Positions 8,294 to 17,307 of a DNA stretch of 64,000 bases are shown in pieces. The first letter of the stretch is position 1. The number at the start of each line of letters is the position of its first letter. The position numbers were made by a program, and so were the translations under genes. This stretch comes from 9FT-COMBO-48-23 sp964400675. GTDB taxonomy: Bacteria > Chloroflexota > Dehalococcoidia > GIF9 > UBA5629. The stretch covers positions 62,001 through 126,000 of the forward strand of contig CAYNVO010000003.1 in assembly GCA_964400675.1 (NCBI GenBank), given 5' to 3'. The notes below the pieces were generated by a model. The model made no database searches. It had not been told where the DNA came from and saw nothing but the letters and a program-made list of their open reading frames with translations.

Positions 8294-8560
8294 ATGCGAC
8301 AAATATGTGAGACCTGTGCGTTCGCTAAAGATTTTACCGTGGGACCTGGCATATCAGGTTCGGATGAGGGTGTGGAGTGCACTAATTTAGAGTTTGCCAA
8401 ATATCTTGACAGGCTACAAAAAAGCAATTCCTACCAGAAAGAGTTCAGTGAACGCGGCTTCATCAAAGTATTTAGAGTAGAAGCTGTCGCCTCTGATGAG
8501 AGCGAAGCATGTCAATTCTGGAGAGCTAAAAAGTTGAAGCATAAGAAAAGTGCAAAGTAA
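8294..8560 (+). CDS. small cysteine-containing protein of unknown function
   Basis: This is an 88-residue reading frame of unknown family. The ATG at 8294 is chosen because AGGAGGG lies 5 nt upstream; an in-frame ATG at 8267 has no such site. The product starts MRQICETCAFAKDF and later has VECTNLEF and ACQFWR, four Cys arranged as CxxC ... C ... C. That could bind zinc or an Fe-S cluster (inference). The C-terminus is Lys-rich. It follows the double-receiver gene by about 36 bp and is probably cotranscribed with it. No recognisable catalytic motif is present. Confidence 0.6.
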   Translation: MRQICETCAFAKDFTVGPGISGSDEGVECTNLEFAKYLDRLQKSNSYQKEFSERGFIKVFRVEAVASDESEACQFWRAKKLKHKKSAK

Positions 8561-9019
8561 CTAAAGGCTCTATTCAAAGACAGTATTTTGCCTCTTGCTT
8601 TCGTGTATTTGTGCATGATATAATCTAGCTTCGGCAAGGCAAGCAAAGCTCGGAGATTTACTTGCAAGCGACCCTAGTCTATTATTCTCTAGACCATGGG
8701 CTTACTATTGCGGCTGTTGCTAGCGCTTCAGCTTCTAAATCAACAATTGAAGAATTTCGGTATAAACTGAGTCATCAACAGATAGTTAGCCAGCTTAAGC
8801 AGTTTTGGACTCAGGACATTTGCTGCCTTTCGAATATGTCGTTTTACTCTCGGTTACTGTTATGATTGAGAAAGCTGTGGCGTTTTCAATACAATCAAAT
8901 CTAAATCAGGGGCAAAGTAAATAAGTTGGGGGTGATAAATATAGGTAATACATATTGAATCCAGCCCAGGAATTTGAGCGAAAATAATCAGCCTTCAAAA
9001 GAAGGAGGAAAAACGAGAA
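8561..9019 (+). promoter_or_regulatory. 459-bp leader region of folD with an extended -10 promoter
   Basis: No convincing gene lies here; a 67-codon TTG frame at 8662-8865 has no ribosome site and no recognisable domain. The best promoter is TTGCTT (8595-8600), an 18-nt spacer and TATAAT (8619-8624) preceded by TG one base upstream, an extended -10. If it drives folD the leader is about 390 nt, long enough for an unrecognised regulatory RNA or a separate small RNA. A strong GGAGG site (about 9004-9008) precedes the folD ATG. Confidence 0.4.
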
Positions 9020-9910
9020 ATGACTGCAAAGATTATCAGTGGTACTGAAGTAGCTGCCGAGATTCGCGAGGAATTGAAGGGCAGAGTGAAAAAGCTAAAA
9101 GACAAGGGAGTGATCCCGGCATTAGCTGTGGTGCTGGTGGGAGAAGACCCGGCCTCGATCTCCTATGTTACCGCTAAGGCTAAGGGCTCTGAGGAAATAG
9201 GAATGCACGAGGAGACAATTCGCCTACCAGCAGATACTCCAGAAGCAGAAGTCCTGAAAAAAGTCGATGAACTTAATAAAGACCCTAAATTTCATGGTGT
9301 ATTGGTACAGTTGCCTTTGCCCAAGCACATTGACACCGAAAAGGTGATTAACTTTATCTCTCCAGAGAAAGATGTAGATGGCTTCCATCCTGTTAATGTG
9401 GGTAAGGCGCTCAGAGGTGAACCCTGTCCTTTGCCCTGCACTCCTCATGGAGTTCAGGAGTTGTTGGTCAGGAGCGGCAATGACCCAAGCGGCAAGCATG
9501 TCGTTATCTGCGGCCGGAGCAATATTGTAGGCAAGCCGCTGGCGGCTATCCTGATGCAGAAGAAGAAAGGGGCTAATGCCACAATCACCATCTGCCATAC
9601 CGGGACCAAGGATATAGGCTATTTTTCCAGGCAGGCTGATATTGTCGTGGCTGCTATGGGTGCTCCTAAGGCGATAACCGCCGATATGGTCAGAGATGGC
9701 GCCGTGGTTATCGACGTTGGCGTTAACCGCGTAGAAGATAAGACAAAAGAGAAGGGTTTCCGCCTGGTTGGTGATGTCGACTTCGATGCCATCAAGGAAA
9801 AGGCATCGGCGATAACTCCGGTTCCCGGTGGAGTCGGTCCGATGACTGTAACCATGTTGCTGATGAATACGGTGGAAGCAGCCGAGATTAAAGCAGGTAT
9901 AACCGGCTAG
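9020..9910 (+). CDS. folD: methylenetetrahydrofolate dehydrogenase/methenyltetrahydrofolate cyclohydrolase, FolD
   Basis: The 296-residue bifunctional enzyme interconverts formyl-, methenyl- and methylene-THF with NAD(P). Family landmarks are present: SISYVTAKAKGSEEIGM with the catalytic Lys, VQLPLPKHID, SPEKDVDGFHPVN, the nucleotide-binding segment VVICGRSNIVGKPLA, and the C-terminal PGGVGPMTVTMLLMNT signature. Length is typical. The GAAGGAGG-like site before the ATG is strong. fhs follows after 85 bp in the same direction, so the two central folate steps of the Wood-Ljungdahl methyl branch are together here, a few kb from metV/metF. Confidence 0.96.
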   Translation: MTAKIISGTEVAAEIREELKGRVKKLKDKGVIPALAVVLVGEDPASISYVTAKAKGSEEIGMHEETIRLPADTPEAEVLKKVDELNKDPKFHGVLVQLPLPKHIDTEKVINFISPEKDVDGFHPVNVGKALRGEPCPLPCTPHGVQELLVRSGNDPSGKHVVICGRSNIVGKPLAAILMQKKKGANATITICHTGTKDIGYFSRQADIVVAAMGAPKAITADMVRDGAVVIDVGVNRVEDKTKEKGFRLVGDVDFDAIKEKASAITPVPGGVGPMTVTMLLMNTVEAAEIKAGITG

Positions 9911-9995
9911 AAGGATAATACTCATAAACTGTTAACTTCTTTGGCTATTCAGCACAGGCTTAAAATAAACTAAATAAGAAGGAGGATACTACTAT

Positions 9996-11756
9996 ATGGC
10001 TTATGATGCAGTAAAGATGAAGGACTGGCAGATTTCAGAGGCAGCTGAGAAGAACATGCCAACCCCCGATGAGTGGCGGGAGAGACTCGGATTGCAGAAA
10101 GATGAGATTATTCCCTACGGGAGGCTGTGCAGGCTCGACTTCCTGAAAATAATCGAGCGTCTCAAGGAGAAGCAGGATGGCAAGTATATTGAGGTAACCG
10201 CCATCACACCCACTCCATTAGGTGAAGGGAAAAGTACTACCTCGATGGGTCTCATTGAAGGTCTGGGTAAACGGGGCAAGAACGTAGGTGGTTGTCTCCG
10301 CCAACCATCAGGCGGTCCCACCATGAACATCAAAGGGACTGCTGCCGGCGGTGGCAATGCGCTCCTCATTCCCATGACCGAGTTCTCAATGGGTCTTACC
10401 GGAGATATCAACGACATCATGAATGCCCACAATCTAGCTATGGTGGCGCTTACTGCCAGAATGCAGCACGAACGTAATTACGACGATGCTGAGCTTGCCA
10501 AGCGCAATCTGCGTAGACTGGATGTAGACCCGACTCGTGTGGAAATGGGCTGGATTTTGGACTTCTGCGCCCAGAGCCTGAGGAATATCATCATAGGTAT
10601 TGGTGGTCGCATGGATGGCTTCCTGATGCAGTCGAAGTTTGGCATCGCCGTCAGCTCAGAGCTGATGGCCATGCTTTCTATTGTAAGAGACCTGGCAGAC
10701 CTGCGTGAGAGAATGGGCAAGATCACAGTCGCCTTTGACAAAAAGGGCAACCCTGTAACCACCGGAGACCTGGAAGTCGGTGGTGCCATGACTGCATGGA
10801 TGCGCAACACCATCAATCCCACGCTGATGTGCACTGCTGAGTACCAGCCGTGCATGGTGCATGCCGGACCATTCGCTAATATTGCTGTGGGTCAGTCGTC
10901 TATCATTGCCGACCGCATTGGCCTGAAGATGTTCGATTACCACGTAACCGAGAGTGGTTTCGCTGCGGATATAGGCTTCGAGAAATTCTGGAATGTGAAA
11001 TGCCGCTTAAGCGGTCTTATACCGCATGTATCAGTGCTCACCACCACCATCAGGGCACTCAAGATGCATGGCGGAGGGCCGAAAGTAGTAGCTGGTCTAC
11101 CTTTGCCCGATGCTTATACAAAGGAAGACCTTAAGACTCTGGAAAAGGGCCTGTCCAACATGATACATCACATTAATACCATCAGAACTGCTGGCATTAA
11201 TCCTGTGGTTTGTATTAATGCCTTCCATACTGACACCAAGGATGAGATTGCAATGGTGCGCAAGGCGGCAGAAGAAGCTGGAGCACGTTGTGCTGTGTCC
11301 ACTCACTGGGCAGATGGCGGCGATGGCGCTCTGGAGCTCGCCGATACGGTTATGGATGCCTGCAACCAGAAGAATGACTTTAAGTTCCTTTATCCCCTGG
11401 AAACCAAGTTGCGTGAGCGGGTGGAAAAGATTGCCAAGGTGGTCTATGGAGCTGACGGTGTGTCATGGACACCTGATGCCGAAGCTAAGGCAAAAATGCT
11501 TGAGAATGACCCACAATATGCAGACTTTATGACCATGATGGTCAAGACACACCTGAGCCTGACGCATGACCCGGCTATTAAGGGCACTCCCAAAGGTTGG
11601 ACATTACCTGTCCGTGACGTCTTGATCTATTCGGGGGCAAAATTCCTCTGCCCTTGTGCCGGAACCATCAGCCTAATGCCGGGCACCAGTTCCGACCCTG
11701 CCTTTAGAAGGGTGGACGTGGATGTTAAGACCGGCAAGGTAATGGGTCTATTCTAA
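9996..11756 (+). CDS. fhs: formate-tetrahydrofolate ligase
   Basis: The 586-residue enzyme makes 10-formyl-THF from formate, THF and ATP, the entry step of the methyl branch. Diagnostic segments include the ATP-binding TPTPLGEGKSTTS near residue 70, RQPSGGPTMNIKGTAAGGG, FSMGLTGDINDI, DLEVGGAMTAWMRNT, GFAADIGFEKF and PGTSSDPAFRRVDVD. It is slightly longer than the common length of about 557. A GAAGGAGG ribosome site precedes the ATG. It forms a unit with folD and is closed by a strong intrinsic terminator about 22 bp after the stop. Confidence 0.97.
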   Translation: MAYDAVKMKDWQISEAAEKNMPTPDEWRERLGLQKDEIIPYGRLCRLDFLKIIERLKEKQDGKYIEVTAITPTPLGEGKSTTSMGLIEGLGKRGKNVGGCLRQPSGGPTMNIKGTAAGGGNALLIPMTEFSMGLTGDINDIMNAHNLAMVALTARMQHERNYDDAELAKRNLRRLDVDPTRVEMGWILDFCAQSLRNIIIGIGGRMDGFLMQSKFGIAVSSELMAMLSIVRDLADLRERMGKITVAFDKKGNPVTTGDLEVGGAMTAWMRNTINPTLMCTAEYQPCMVHAGPFANIAVGQSSIIADRIGLKMFDYHVTESGFAADIGFEKFWNVKCRLSGLIPHVSVLTTTIRALKMHGGGPKVVAGLPLPDAYTKEDLKTLEKGLSNMIHHINTIRTAGINPVVCINAFHTDTKDEIAMVRKAAEEAGARCAVSTHWADGGDGALELADTVMDACNQKNDFKFLYPLETKLRERVEKIAKVVYGADGVSWTPDAEAKAKMLENDPQYADFMTMMVKTHLSLTHDPAIKGTPKGWTLPVRDVLIYSGAKFLCPCAGTISLMPGTSSDPAFRRVDVDVKTGKVMGLF

Positions 11757-11777
11757 AGAAAGTCAGGGAGACACTCT

Positions 11778-11813
11778 AAGGCTGGGTGGTGCTTTGCACC
11801 GCCCAGCCTTTTT
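11778..11813 (+). terminator. rho-independent terminator of folD-fhs
   Basis: A 15-bp GC-rich stem (AAGGCTGGGTGGTGC / GCACCGCCCAGCCTT, one G-T or mismatch allowed) with a TTT loop is followed directly by TTTTT. It ends the folD-fhs transcript. Its 3' arm contains the TTG at 11794 that would otherwise look like the start of the next gene. Confidence 0.9.
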
Positions 11814-11838
11814 AGTTAAAATCAATTCCGAGGTTGAA

Positions 11839-13287
11839 TTGGCCCCAAAAGAAATACTTCGAGAATTCGAGCCTATCTTCTATCCTGAAGCTATCGCTGT
11901 CGTCGGCGTTTCACAGAACGTATTTAAGGTCGGCTCTCTGTGGTTGAAGGCAATTATAGACGCTGGCTTCAGCGGCCCTGTTTATCCGGTTCATCCAAGA
12001 GGCGGCGAATTTCTGGGACTGAAGGTTTATACCAGCATCAAGGAAATTCCGGGGATTGTAGACTATGTCATTGTTTCCATACCCAGAGAAGCTGTCCCCG
12101 AGTTGCTGGAAGATTGCGCTAATAAGGTAAAAGCTGTTCATTTTTTCACCGCTGGCTTCAGCGAAACAGGTGATGCTTCGGGCTATGAACTCGAGGAAGA
12201 CTTGTTAAAAAAAGCACAAAGGGGAGGGTTCCGTATAATCGGGCCAAACTGCATTGGCGTTTATTCTCCGGATGGTAATGTGCCCTATGGACCCGGCGGC
12301 AGAATAGGCAAAGTTGGCTCAGTAAGCTTCATCTCTCAAAGCGGCGGCATCGGTGAAAAGCTGGTTGAGCTTGGCGCTGCCAGGGGCATCAACTACAGCA
12401 AAGGAATCAGCTTTGGCAACGGCATTGACCTTGATAGCGTCGATTTCATGGAATATATGGCTGCTGACCCGAAAGTTTCTATTATAGGCGCTTATCTCGA
12501 GGGGACAAGAAACGGTCGTCGCCTGTTCACGACCATGAAAGAGTCGGCTAGGTTAAAGCCTTTAGTCGTGTGGAAAGCCGGAAGGACTGATGTCGGCGCT
12601 ACAGCAGCCATGTCTCATACCGGCTCTTTAGCCAGTCCTGCATCAACTTGGTCGGCAGCGCTGAGGCAGTGTGGTGCTGTTGAAGTTAAAAGCGTCGAGG
12701 AGTTAGCCGATACCCTTTTAATATTTCAGCAGCTCGGACAGTGGAGAGGTAGTGGCAGTGGCAACGGCATAGCCGTAGTCGGTGGATTAGCAGACGGTGG
12801 TGGTGGCATTTCCGTTTCATCCAGCGATGCTTGTGCCGAGCTTGGACTTCATATTCCACCTCTATCTGCGGAGACAAGGCATAAGTTGACCTGTATCCTG
12901 GGTCAGGTAGGCAGTATCCTGCTTAACCCTGTGGACGTAAGCCAGAGCGGCAGCAATCCGTCTATTATACGGGAGGCACTTGGGGTTGTCCTCGCCGACC
13001 CAGCCATAGATCTGGTTATAATTCAAGAAGACGCCGGGATACTTTTAAAGTATTTTCCCCTAGAGTGGGTGCAAGACATAAACACTGTTTTTGTCGATTT
13101 CAGAGCCAACCAGGAAAAGCCGATTGTTGTTGTCTCACCACCCGGGGCTTCTGATTCGCAGCGCCTTGAAATAGAACGAAGATTGACGCAGGCATCGATA
13201 CCTGTTTTCCCCACCATGGAACGAGCAGCTAAAGCTATAGCGAACCTCAGCAGCTATTATCGGATGCAGGAAGCGTCAAAGAGCTAA
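11839..13287 (+). CDS. ADP-forming acyl-CoA synthetase, alpha-type (CoA-binding) protein
   Basis: The protein of about 482 residues resembles the alpha subunit of acetyl-CoA synthetase (ADP-forming). A CoA-binding Rossmann domain (IFYPEAIAVVGVSQNVFKVG, YPVHPRGGEFLG) is followed by the succinyl-CoA-ligase-like domains (IIGPNCIGVYSP, VSFISQSGGIGEKL, KAGRTDVGATAAMSHTGSLA). The SHTG His is the expected phospho-His. The enzyme would conserve ATP from acyl-CoA while releasing the acid. The ATP-grasp beta part, often fused or adjacent, is absent from the window. An in-frame TTG at 11794 lies inside the terminator stem. The TTG at 11839, with GAGG 5 nt upstream, is the more credible start. Confidence 0.8.
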   Translation: MAPKEILREFEPIFYPEAIAVVGVSQNVFKVGSLWLKAIIDAGFSGPVYPVHPRGGEFLGLKVYTSIKEIPGIVDYVIVSIPREAVPELLEDCANKVKAVHFFTAGFSETGDASGYELEEDLLKKAQRGGFRIIGPNCIGVYSPDGNVPYGPGGRIGKVGSVSFISQSGGIGEKLVELGAARGINYSKGISFGNGIDLDSVDFMEYMAADPKVSIIGAYLEGTRNGRRLFTTMKESARLKPLVVWKAGRTDVGATAAMSHTGSLASPASTWSAALRQCGAVEVKSVEELADTLLIFQQLGQWRGSGSGNGIAVVGGLADGGGGISVSSSDACAELGLHIPPLSAETRHKLTCILGQVGSILLNPVDVSQSGSNPSIIREALGVVLADPAIDLVIIQEDAGILLKYFPLEWVQDINTVFVDFRANQEKPIVVVSPPGASDSQRLEIERRLTQASIPVFPTMERAAKAIANLSSYYRMQEASKS

Positions 13288-13291
13288 TAGT

Positions 13292-13516
13292 ATGGAAGTA
13301 ATAGGCAAGATTTTGCTTATAGCCGGCGGCATCATAGTAATCCTGGGGCTGATGCTGGTTTTCAGTCAGCACATACCCTTCTTTGGCAAACTGCCCGGCG
13401 ATATATTCATAAAGAGAGACGGTTTTTCCTTCTATTTTCCCATTGTCACCCTGCTTATCTTGAGCCTCCTGATAACCATAATAGTTAATGTGGTCTTGTA
13501 TTTCCTGAATAAATAA
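13292..13516 (+). CDS. DUF2905 family small membrane protein
   Basis: The 74-residue protein has two transmembrane helices (about 5-25 and 47-72) separated by the family-typical loop HIPFFGKLPGDIFIKRDGFSFYFP. The function of DUF2905 is unknown. The ATG is 4 bp after the stop of the acyl-CoA synthetase gene and the queA start follows 13 bp downstream, so it is part of that operon. DUF2905 genes are often found near DNA-repair and tRNA-modification genes such as queA, which fits here. Confidence 0.85.
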   Translation: MEVIGKILLIAGGIIVILGLMLVFSQHIPFFGKLPGDIFIKRDGFSFYFPIVTLLILSLLITIIVNVVLYFLNK

Positions 13517-13529
13517 GAAGTCTTTTCTG

Positions 13530-14558
13530 ATGAAGACAAGCGATTTTGATTACCATTTGCCCCCTGAATTTATTGCTCAGACACCTGTAGAACCACGAGA
13601 CAAATCTCGTCTTATGGTGCTTCATCGGTCTGATGTCTCCATAGAACACCGCTATTTTTACGAGATCGTTAGCTATCTTCAGAGTGGGGATACTCTGGTT
13701 CTTAACAACAGCCGTGTTATTCCGGCTAGGCTCATGGGACGGAAAAGCGATAGCAGCGTAAATGTCGAAATTCTGCTATTGCGTCGCTTGGACAACAACG
13801 TCTGGGAAACGCTGGTCCGCCCGGGTAGGAAAATCACCACTGGCACACAAATAACAATATCAAGCGATACTGGTGCCGCTGATGAGGCAATAAACGCTGA
13901 GGTGCTGGAACAGGCTGACGATGGCATCAGGCTCATTCGTTTCTCAGACGACAGCTTGCTTGAGGGATTAGGTCGGGTCCCGTTGCCGCCTTACATACAT
14001 ACTCCGCTGGCTGATGCAGACCGGTATCAAACGGTCTATGCTGAAATAAACGGAAGTGTGGCAGCACCCACCGCCGGACTGCATTTTGCGCCGAGATTAC
14101 TAAGTGAGCTGCAGCAAAAAGGCGTTCAACTGGCTTTTATAACTCTCCATATCGGGCTTGATACCTTCCGCCCGATCAGAGTTGATGACCCTAGCCAGCA
14201 CAAGATTCATAGAGAGTATGGAGAATTAAGCTCAGAAGTGGCTGCTTTGCTCAATCAGACCAAAAGACAAGGTAAAAAAGTGATAGCTGTGGGCACCAGC
14301 ACGGTGAGGATGCTCGAAGCAGCAGCTTTATCCGGTACAGTGCAGCCTTTTTCCGGCTGGGTTGACCTATTTATCCTGCCTGGGCACCGATTTTGTGTCA
14401 CAGATGCCATGATCACCAACTTTCATTTACCCAGGTCGACTCTGCTGATGCTCGTTTCAGCCTTTGCCGGTAAAGATTTCATCTGGCAGGCGTACGAACA
14501 AGCTACGAGTTTTGGCTACCGCTTTTATAGCTTCGGCGACGCTATGTTAATTCTTTGA
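13530..14558 (+). CDS. queA: S-adenosylmethionine:tRNA ribosyltransferase-isomerase, QueA
   Basis: The 342-residue enzyme makes epoxyqueuosine in tRNA from preQ1 and the ribose of SAM. Landmarks: FDYHLPPEFIAQTPVEPRDKSRL at the N-terminus, LVLNNSRVIPARL, GRVPLPPYIH, RYQTVYAEINGSVAAPTAGLHF, HIGLDTFRPI, and the C-terminal TNFHLPRSTLLMLVSAFAG. Length is normal and no residue is obviously missing. It lies 13 bp after the DUF2905 gene in the same direction. Confidence 0.97.
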   Translation: MKTSDFDYHLPPEFIAQTPVEPRDKSRLMVLHRSDVSIEHRYFYEIVSYLQSGDTLVLNNSRVIPARLMGRKSDSSVNVEILLLRRLDNNVWETLVRPGRKITTGTQITISSDTGAADEAINAEVLEQADDGIRLIRFSDDSLLEGLGRVPLPPYIHTPLADADRYQTVYAEINGSVAAPTAGLHFAPRLLSELQQKGVQLAFITLHIGLDTFRPIRVDDPSQHKIHREYGELSSEVAALLNQTKRQGKKVIAVGTSTVRMLEAAALSGTVQPFSGWVDLFILPGHRFCVTDAMITNFHLPRSTLLMLVSAFAGKDFIWQAYEQATSFGYRFYSFGDAMLIL

Positions 14559-14640
14559 AGCGGTTCTTCCATAACTCTGTCATGCATAGTGCTTTGGTAG
14601 TGGAAAAAATAGATTAATAAATATTAAAAACGTTGCAGCT

Positions 14641-14669
14641 TTGCCAATTAGCCAGCATATCTATATAAT
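14641..14669 (+). promoter_or_regulatory. promoter of glmS
   Basis: TTGCCA (14641-14646), a 17-nt spacer and a perfect TATAAT (14664-14669) lie about 60 bp upstream of the glmS ATG. The TTG of this -35 box is in frame with glmS and could be mistaken for a start codon, but GlmS needs its Cys at position 2. Confidence 0.6.
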
Positions 14670-14727
14670 TTACTCCAGGTGTAAAAGCGATAGGAAAAAA
14701 GACGTTTGGAGGTATAATCGGTTAAAG

Positions 14728-16503
14728 ATGTGCGGCATTATCGGCTATTGTGGCAGACAGACAGCAGCTCCACTTGTTTTTGAATGCTTAAAGCGTGTGG
14801 AATACCGTGGCTATGATTCGGCAGGCATGGCTACTATATCAAACGGACAATTATTTGTTACCAAAGATATCGGCAAGCTTGAGGAGATTGAAAGCAAGCA
14901 TACATTGAGCTCGTTACCCGGTAATATAGCTATCGGACATACCCGCTGGGCTACTCATGGAGGTGTTACTACAGCCAATGCTCACCCGCAGTGTGATTCT
15001 ACTGGAACGATAGCTGTTGTTCATAACGGAATAATTGAGAATTATCAAGAACTCCGTCAACGTCTCACCAGCAACGGGCATCACTTTGCTTCAGAAACCG
15101 ATACCGAAGTCATTCCTCACCTTATTGAAGATGAAATGAAAAAGGGGTGTTCTCTGGAAACGGCGGTTTTAGCTGTAGCACCGAAGCTTGAAGGCTCCTA
15201 TTCTTTTTTGGTTATATCGTCCCGTGATTCAGGCAAAATTGTTGGCACCAGAAAAGATAATCCTCTGGCTATTGGAGTAGGCGAAGATGGCTATTTTGTT
15301 GCCAGTGATGCCTTGGCTTTCTCCGGGTTGGCTAACCAACTGGTGTCTCTGGCTGATACTGAGGTAACAGTACTAACATCAAAAGGGATTGAGGTTTTTG
15401 ATGCTGCTGGAAATAAGCTGACAAAAGAAGCGCGACACATCGACTTGCAATGGTGCGATAGTGATAAACAAGGCTACCAGTTCTTCATGCTCAAAGAGAT
15501 TATGGAGCAACCGCAGACTATTGAGGCGGCTACAAATCAGAATAAAGAGTCATTCACCAAGATTGCCATGGATATACTTAGAGCGGGTCAAGTGATAGTC
15601 ACCGCCTGCGGCACTTCCAGATACGCTGCTCTGGTTGGCAGATACCTCTTCTCCAAAGTCGGCAGAAAATTTTGCGATGTGGTTATGGCATCCGAATTTC
15701 ATTATTTTGCTGATTCTGTAGACAGGAATACCGTGGTTTTAGCCGTCTCCCAGAGTGGTGAGACGGCAGATGTCATCGAAGGTGTAAAAAGGGCCAGAGA
15801 GGCTGGCGCCCAAATCGTTTCTATCGTCAACAGGCCATATTCTCAGCTAGCTGAGATGAGCCATCATGTTATCTATCTTAATTGTGGTCCTGAGCTATGT
15901 GTCGCAGCTACCAAGTCTTTCATCAGCCAGCTAGTTGTCTTCTATCTTTTGTCGTTTTCCATGGTCAACTCTTTTGATAAAGCCGTTACCGACCTCAAAA
16001 ACATCAGCACTAAAGTGGCTAAGACTATTGAATGGAACAATGACAAAATTAGCGCGCTGAGCCAGGAATTAAAGACCACGAATGATTTCTACTATATAGC
16101 CAGAGGGATTAACTTCGCCATCGCTTCTGAAGGCGCTCTGAAGCTTAAAGAAATCTCCTATATTCATGCAGAGGGTATGCCGGCAGGCGAACTCAAGCAC
16201 GGCACCCTAGCCCTTATTGAACAAAGGACCCCTGTAGCTGTAATCTGCCCCGATGACTATACTTACCGTGAGACATTAAGCAATGCCACGGAGGCTAAGT
16301 CAAGAGGCGCTTATATTATTGCCATCTCTGATAGAAAAAATGAGATTTATGATTTCTGGGTCAAGATCCCCAAAGTCGACGAGCTCTTATATCCCATAAT
16401 CGCTGTAGTCCCGCTTCAGCTCTTGGCATACCATCTGGCGGTTAGCCGTGGATATGACCCGGATAGACCCAGGAATTTGGCAAAATCAGTAACGGTTAAG
16501 TAG
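14728..16503 (+). CDS. glmS: glutamine-fructose-6-phosphate aminotransferase (isomerizing), GlmS
   Basis: The 591-residue enzyme makes glucosamine-6-phosphate, the entry to UDP-GlcNAc. The start is fixed by chemistry: MCGIIGYCG puts the Ntn nucleophile at Cys2. The glutaminase domain shows RVEYRGYDSAG, HTRWATHGGV, NAHPQ and HNGIIENY. Two SIS domains follow (TACGTSRYAALVGRY, VSQSGETADVIEGV, EGALKLKEISYIHAEGMPAGELKHG). The C-terminus DPDRPRNLAKSVTVK is typical. The ribosome site GGAGG is about 15 nt from the ATG, longer than usual. It sits at the head of the glycan locus and feeds amino-sugar precursors to it, including the WecB substrate. Confidence 0.96.
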   Translation: MCGIIGYCGRQTAAPLVFECLKRVEYRGYDSAGMATISNGQLFVTKDIGKLEEIESKHTLSSLPGNIAIGHTRWATHGGVTTANAHPQCDSTGTIAVVHNGIIENYQELRQRLTSNGHHFASETDTEVIPHLIEDEMKKGCSLETAVLAVAPKLEGSYSFLVISSRDSGKIVGTRKDNPLAIGVGEDGYFVASDALAFSGLANQLVSLADTEVTVLTSKGIEVFDAAGNKLTKEARHIDLQWCDSDKQGYQFFMLKEIMEQPQTIEAATNQNKESFTKIAMDILRAGQVIVTACGTSRYAALVGRYLFSKVGRKFCDVVMASEFHYFADSVDRNTVVLAVSQSGETADVIEGVKRAREAGAQIVSIVNRPYSQLAEMSHHVIYLNCGPELCVAATKSFISQLVVFYLLSFSMVNSFDKAVTDLKNISTKVAKTIEWNNDKISALSQELKTTNDFYYIARGINFAIASEGALKLKEISYIHAEGMPAGELKHGTLALIEQRTPVAVICPDDYTYRETLSNATEAKSRGAYIIAISDRKNEIYDFWVKIPKVDELLYPIIAVVPLQLLAYHLAVSRGYDPDRPRNLAKSVTVK

Positions 16504-16510
16504 AAAACTA

Positions 16511-17254
16511 GTGATTCTGTCTGATAAGTCAACCAAACCAACAATTATCGCCGCCATCCCTTGCCTCGACGAGGAGCAGTTCATCAGTGATATAGTAACT
16601 AGAACCCGTAGATATGTGGATAAAGTAATTGTTATAGATGATGGGTCAACTGATGATACCTCTGAAGTAGCTAAAGCTGCTGGTGCTGAGGTCATAAGGC
16701 ATGGAACGAGGCAGGGTGTTGGGGTGGCTACCAGGGCGGCGTTCGAAGCGGCAAAAACATGTCGGGCTGATGTGCTGGTAACTCTGGACGGCGATGGTCA
16801 GCACAATCCCGATGAGATTCCCCAGGTTCTGGCTCCTATCCTGAGTGGCGAAGCTGACCTGGTCATTGGCTCCCGCTTTCTCCAACCCACTCAAAAAACT
16901 CTATCAGCTCAACAAACTGAAAGAACCAATATCCGTCGTTATCGCAAATTTGGCATTGATGTAATCACGTGGTTATACAACCTTGGCTCAAAGATAAAGG
17001 TATCTGATTCACAGAGCTGCTTCCGTGCCCATAGTCGAAGGCTGCTCGATGCCATAAACATGACAGAAAGCGGCTTTAGTTTCAGCGTTGAAGTCTTAAT
17101 TAAAGCCAGAAGAAGGGGCTTAGTTATCACTGAAGCACCTATCTCCTGCCTCTATCACTCCCAGGGCTCCAGCCTTAATCCTGTAGCTCATGGTCTTGGG
17201 GTTGCCTTCGCTGTGATAAAGCTCCGACTTTTCAGTCACCAGCATAACAAGTAG
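16511..17254 (+). CDS. GT2 glycosyltransferase, polyprenyl-phosphate hexose synthase-like
   Basis: The 247-residue GT-A glycosyltransferase resembles dolichyl-phosphate mannose/glucose synthases. It has PTIIAAIPCLDEEQFISD, VIVIDDGSTDDT, the metal-binding DGDGQHNPDEIP, and LVIGSRF. No C-terminal membrane helices are present, so it would act at the inner face of the membrane on a polyprenyl phosphate. It begins with a GTG 7 bp after glmS, without a clear ribosome site, and opens the plus-strand block of glycan genes. A second protein of this type lies at 26233-26940. Confidence 0.85.
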   Translation: MILSDKSTKPTIIAAIPCLDEEQFISDIVTRTRRYVDKVIVIDDGSTDDTSEVAKAAGAEVIRHGTRQGVGVATRAAFEAAKTCRADVLVTLDGDGQHNPDEIPQVLAPILSGEADLVIGSRFLQPTQKTLSAQQTERTNIRRYRKFGIDVITWLYNLGSKIKVSDSQSCFRAHSRRLLDAINMTESGFSFSVEVLIKARRRGLVITEAPISCLYHSQGSSLNPVAHGLGVAFAVIKLRLFSHQHNK

Positions 17255-17307
17255 GTGAAAGCTAAGAAACTCAACAAACTCAATAACACGGATAAAATGA
17301 GGTTAAA

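Noticed and set aside
8662..8865. 67-codon TTG-started frame in the folD leader
   Set aside because: No ribosome site, no recognisable domain and an odd composition; probably chance.
14641..14727. N-terminal extension of GlmS from a TTG at 14641
   Set aside because: The TTG is the -35 box of a good promoter, and GlmS needs Cys2 exposed, which fixes the start at 14728.
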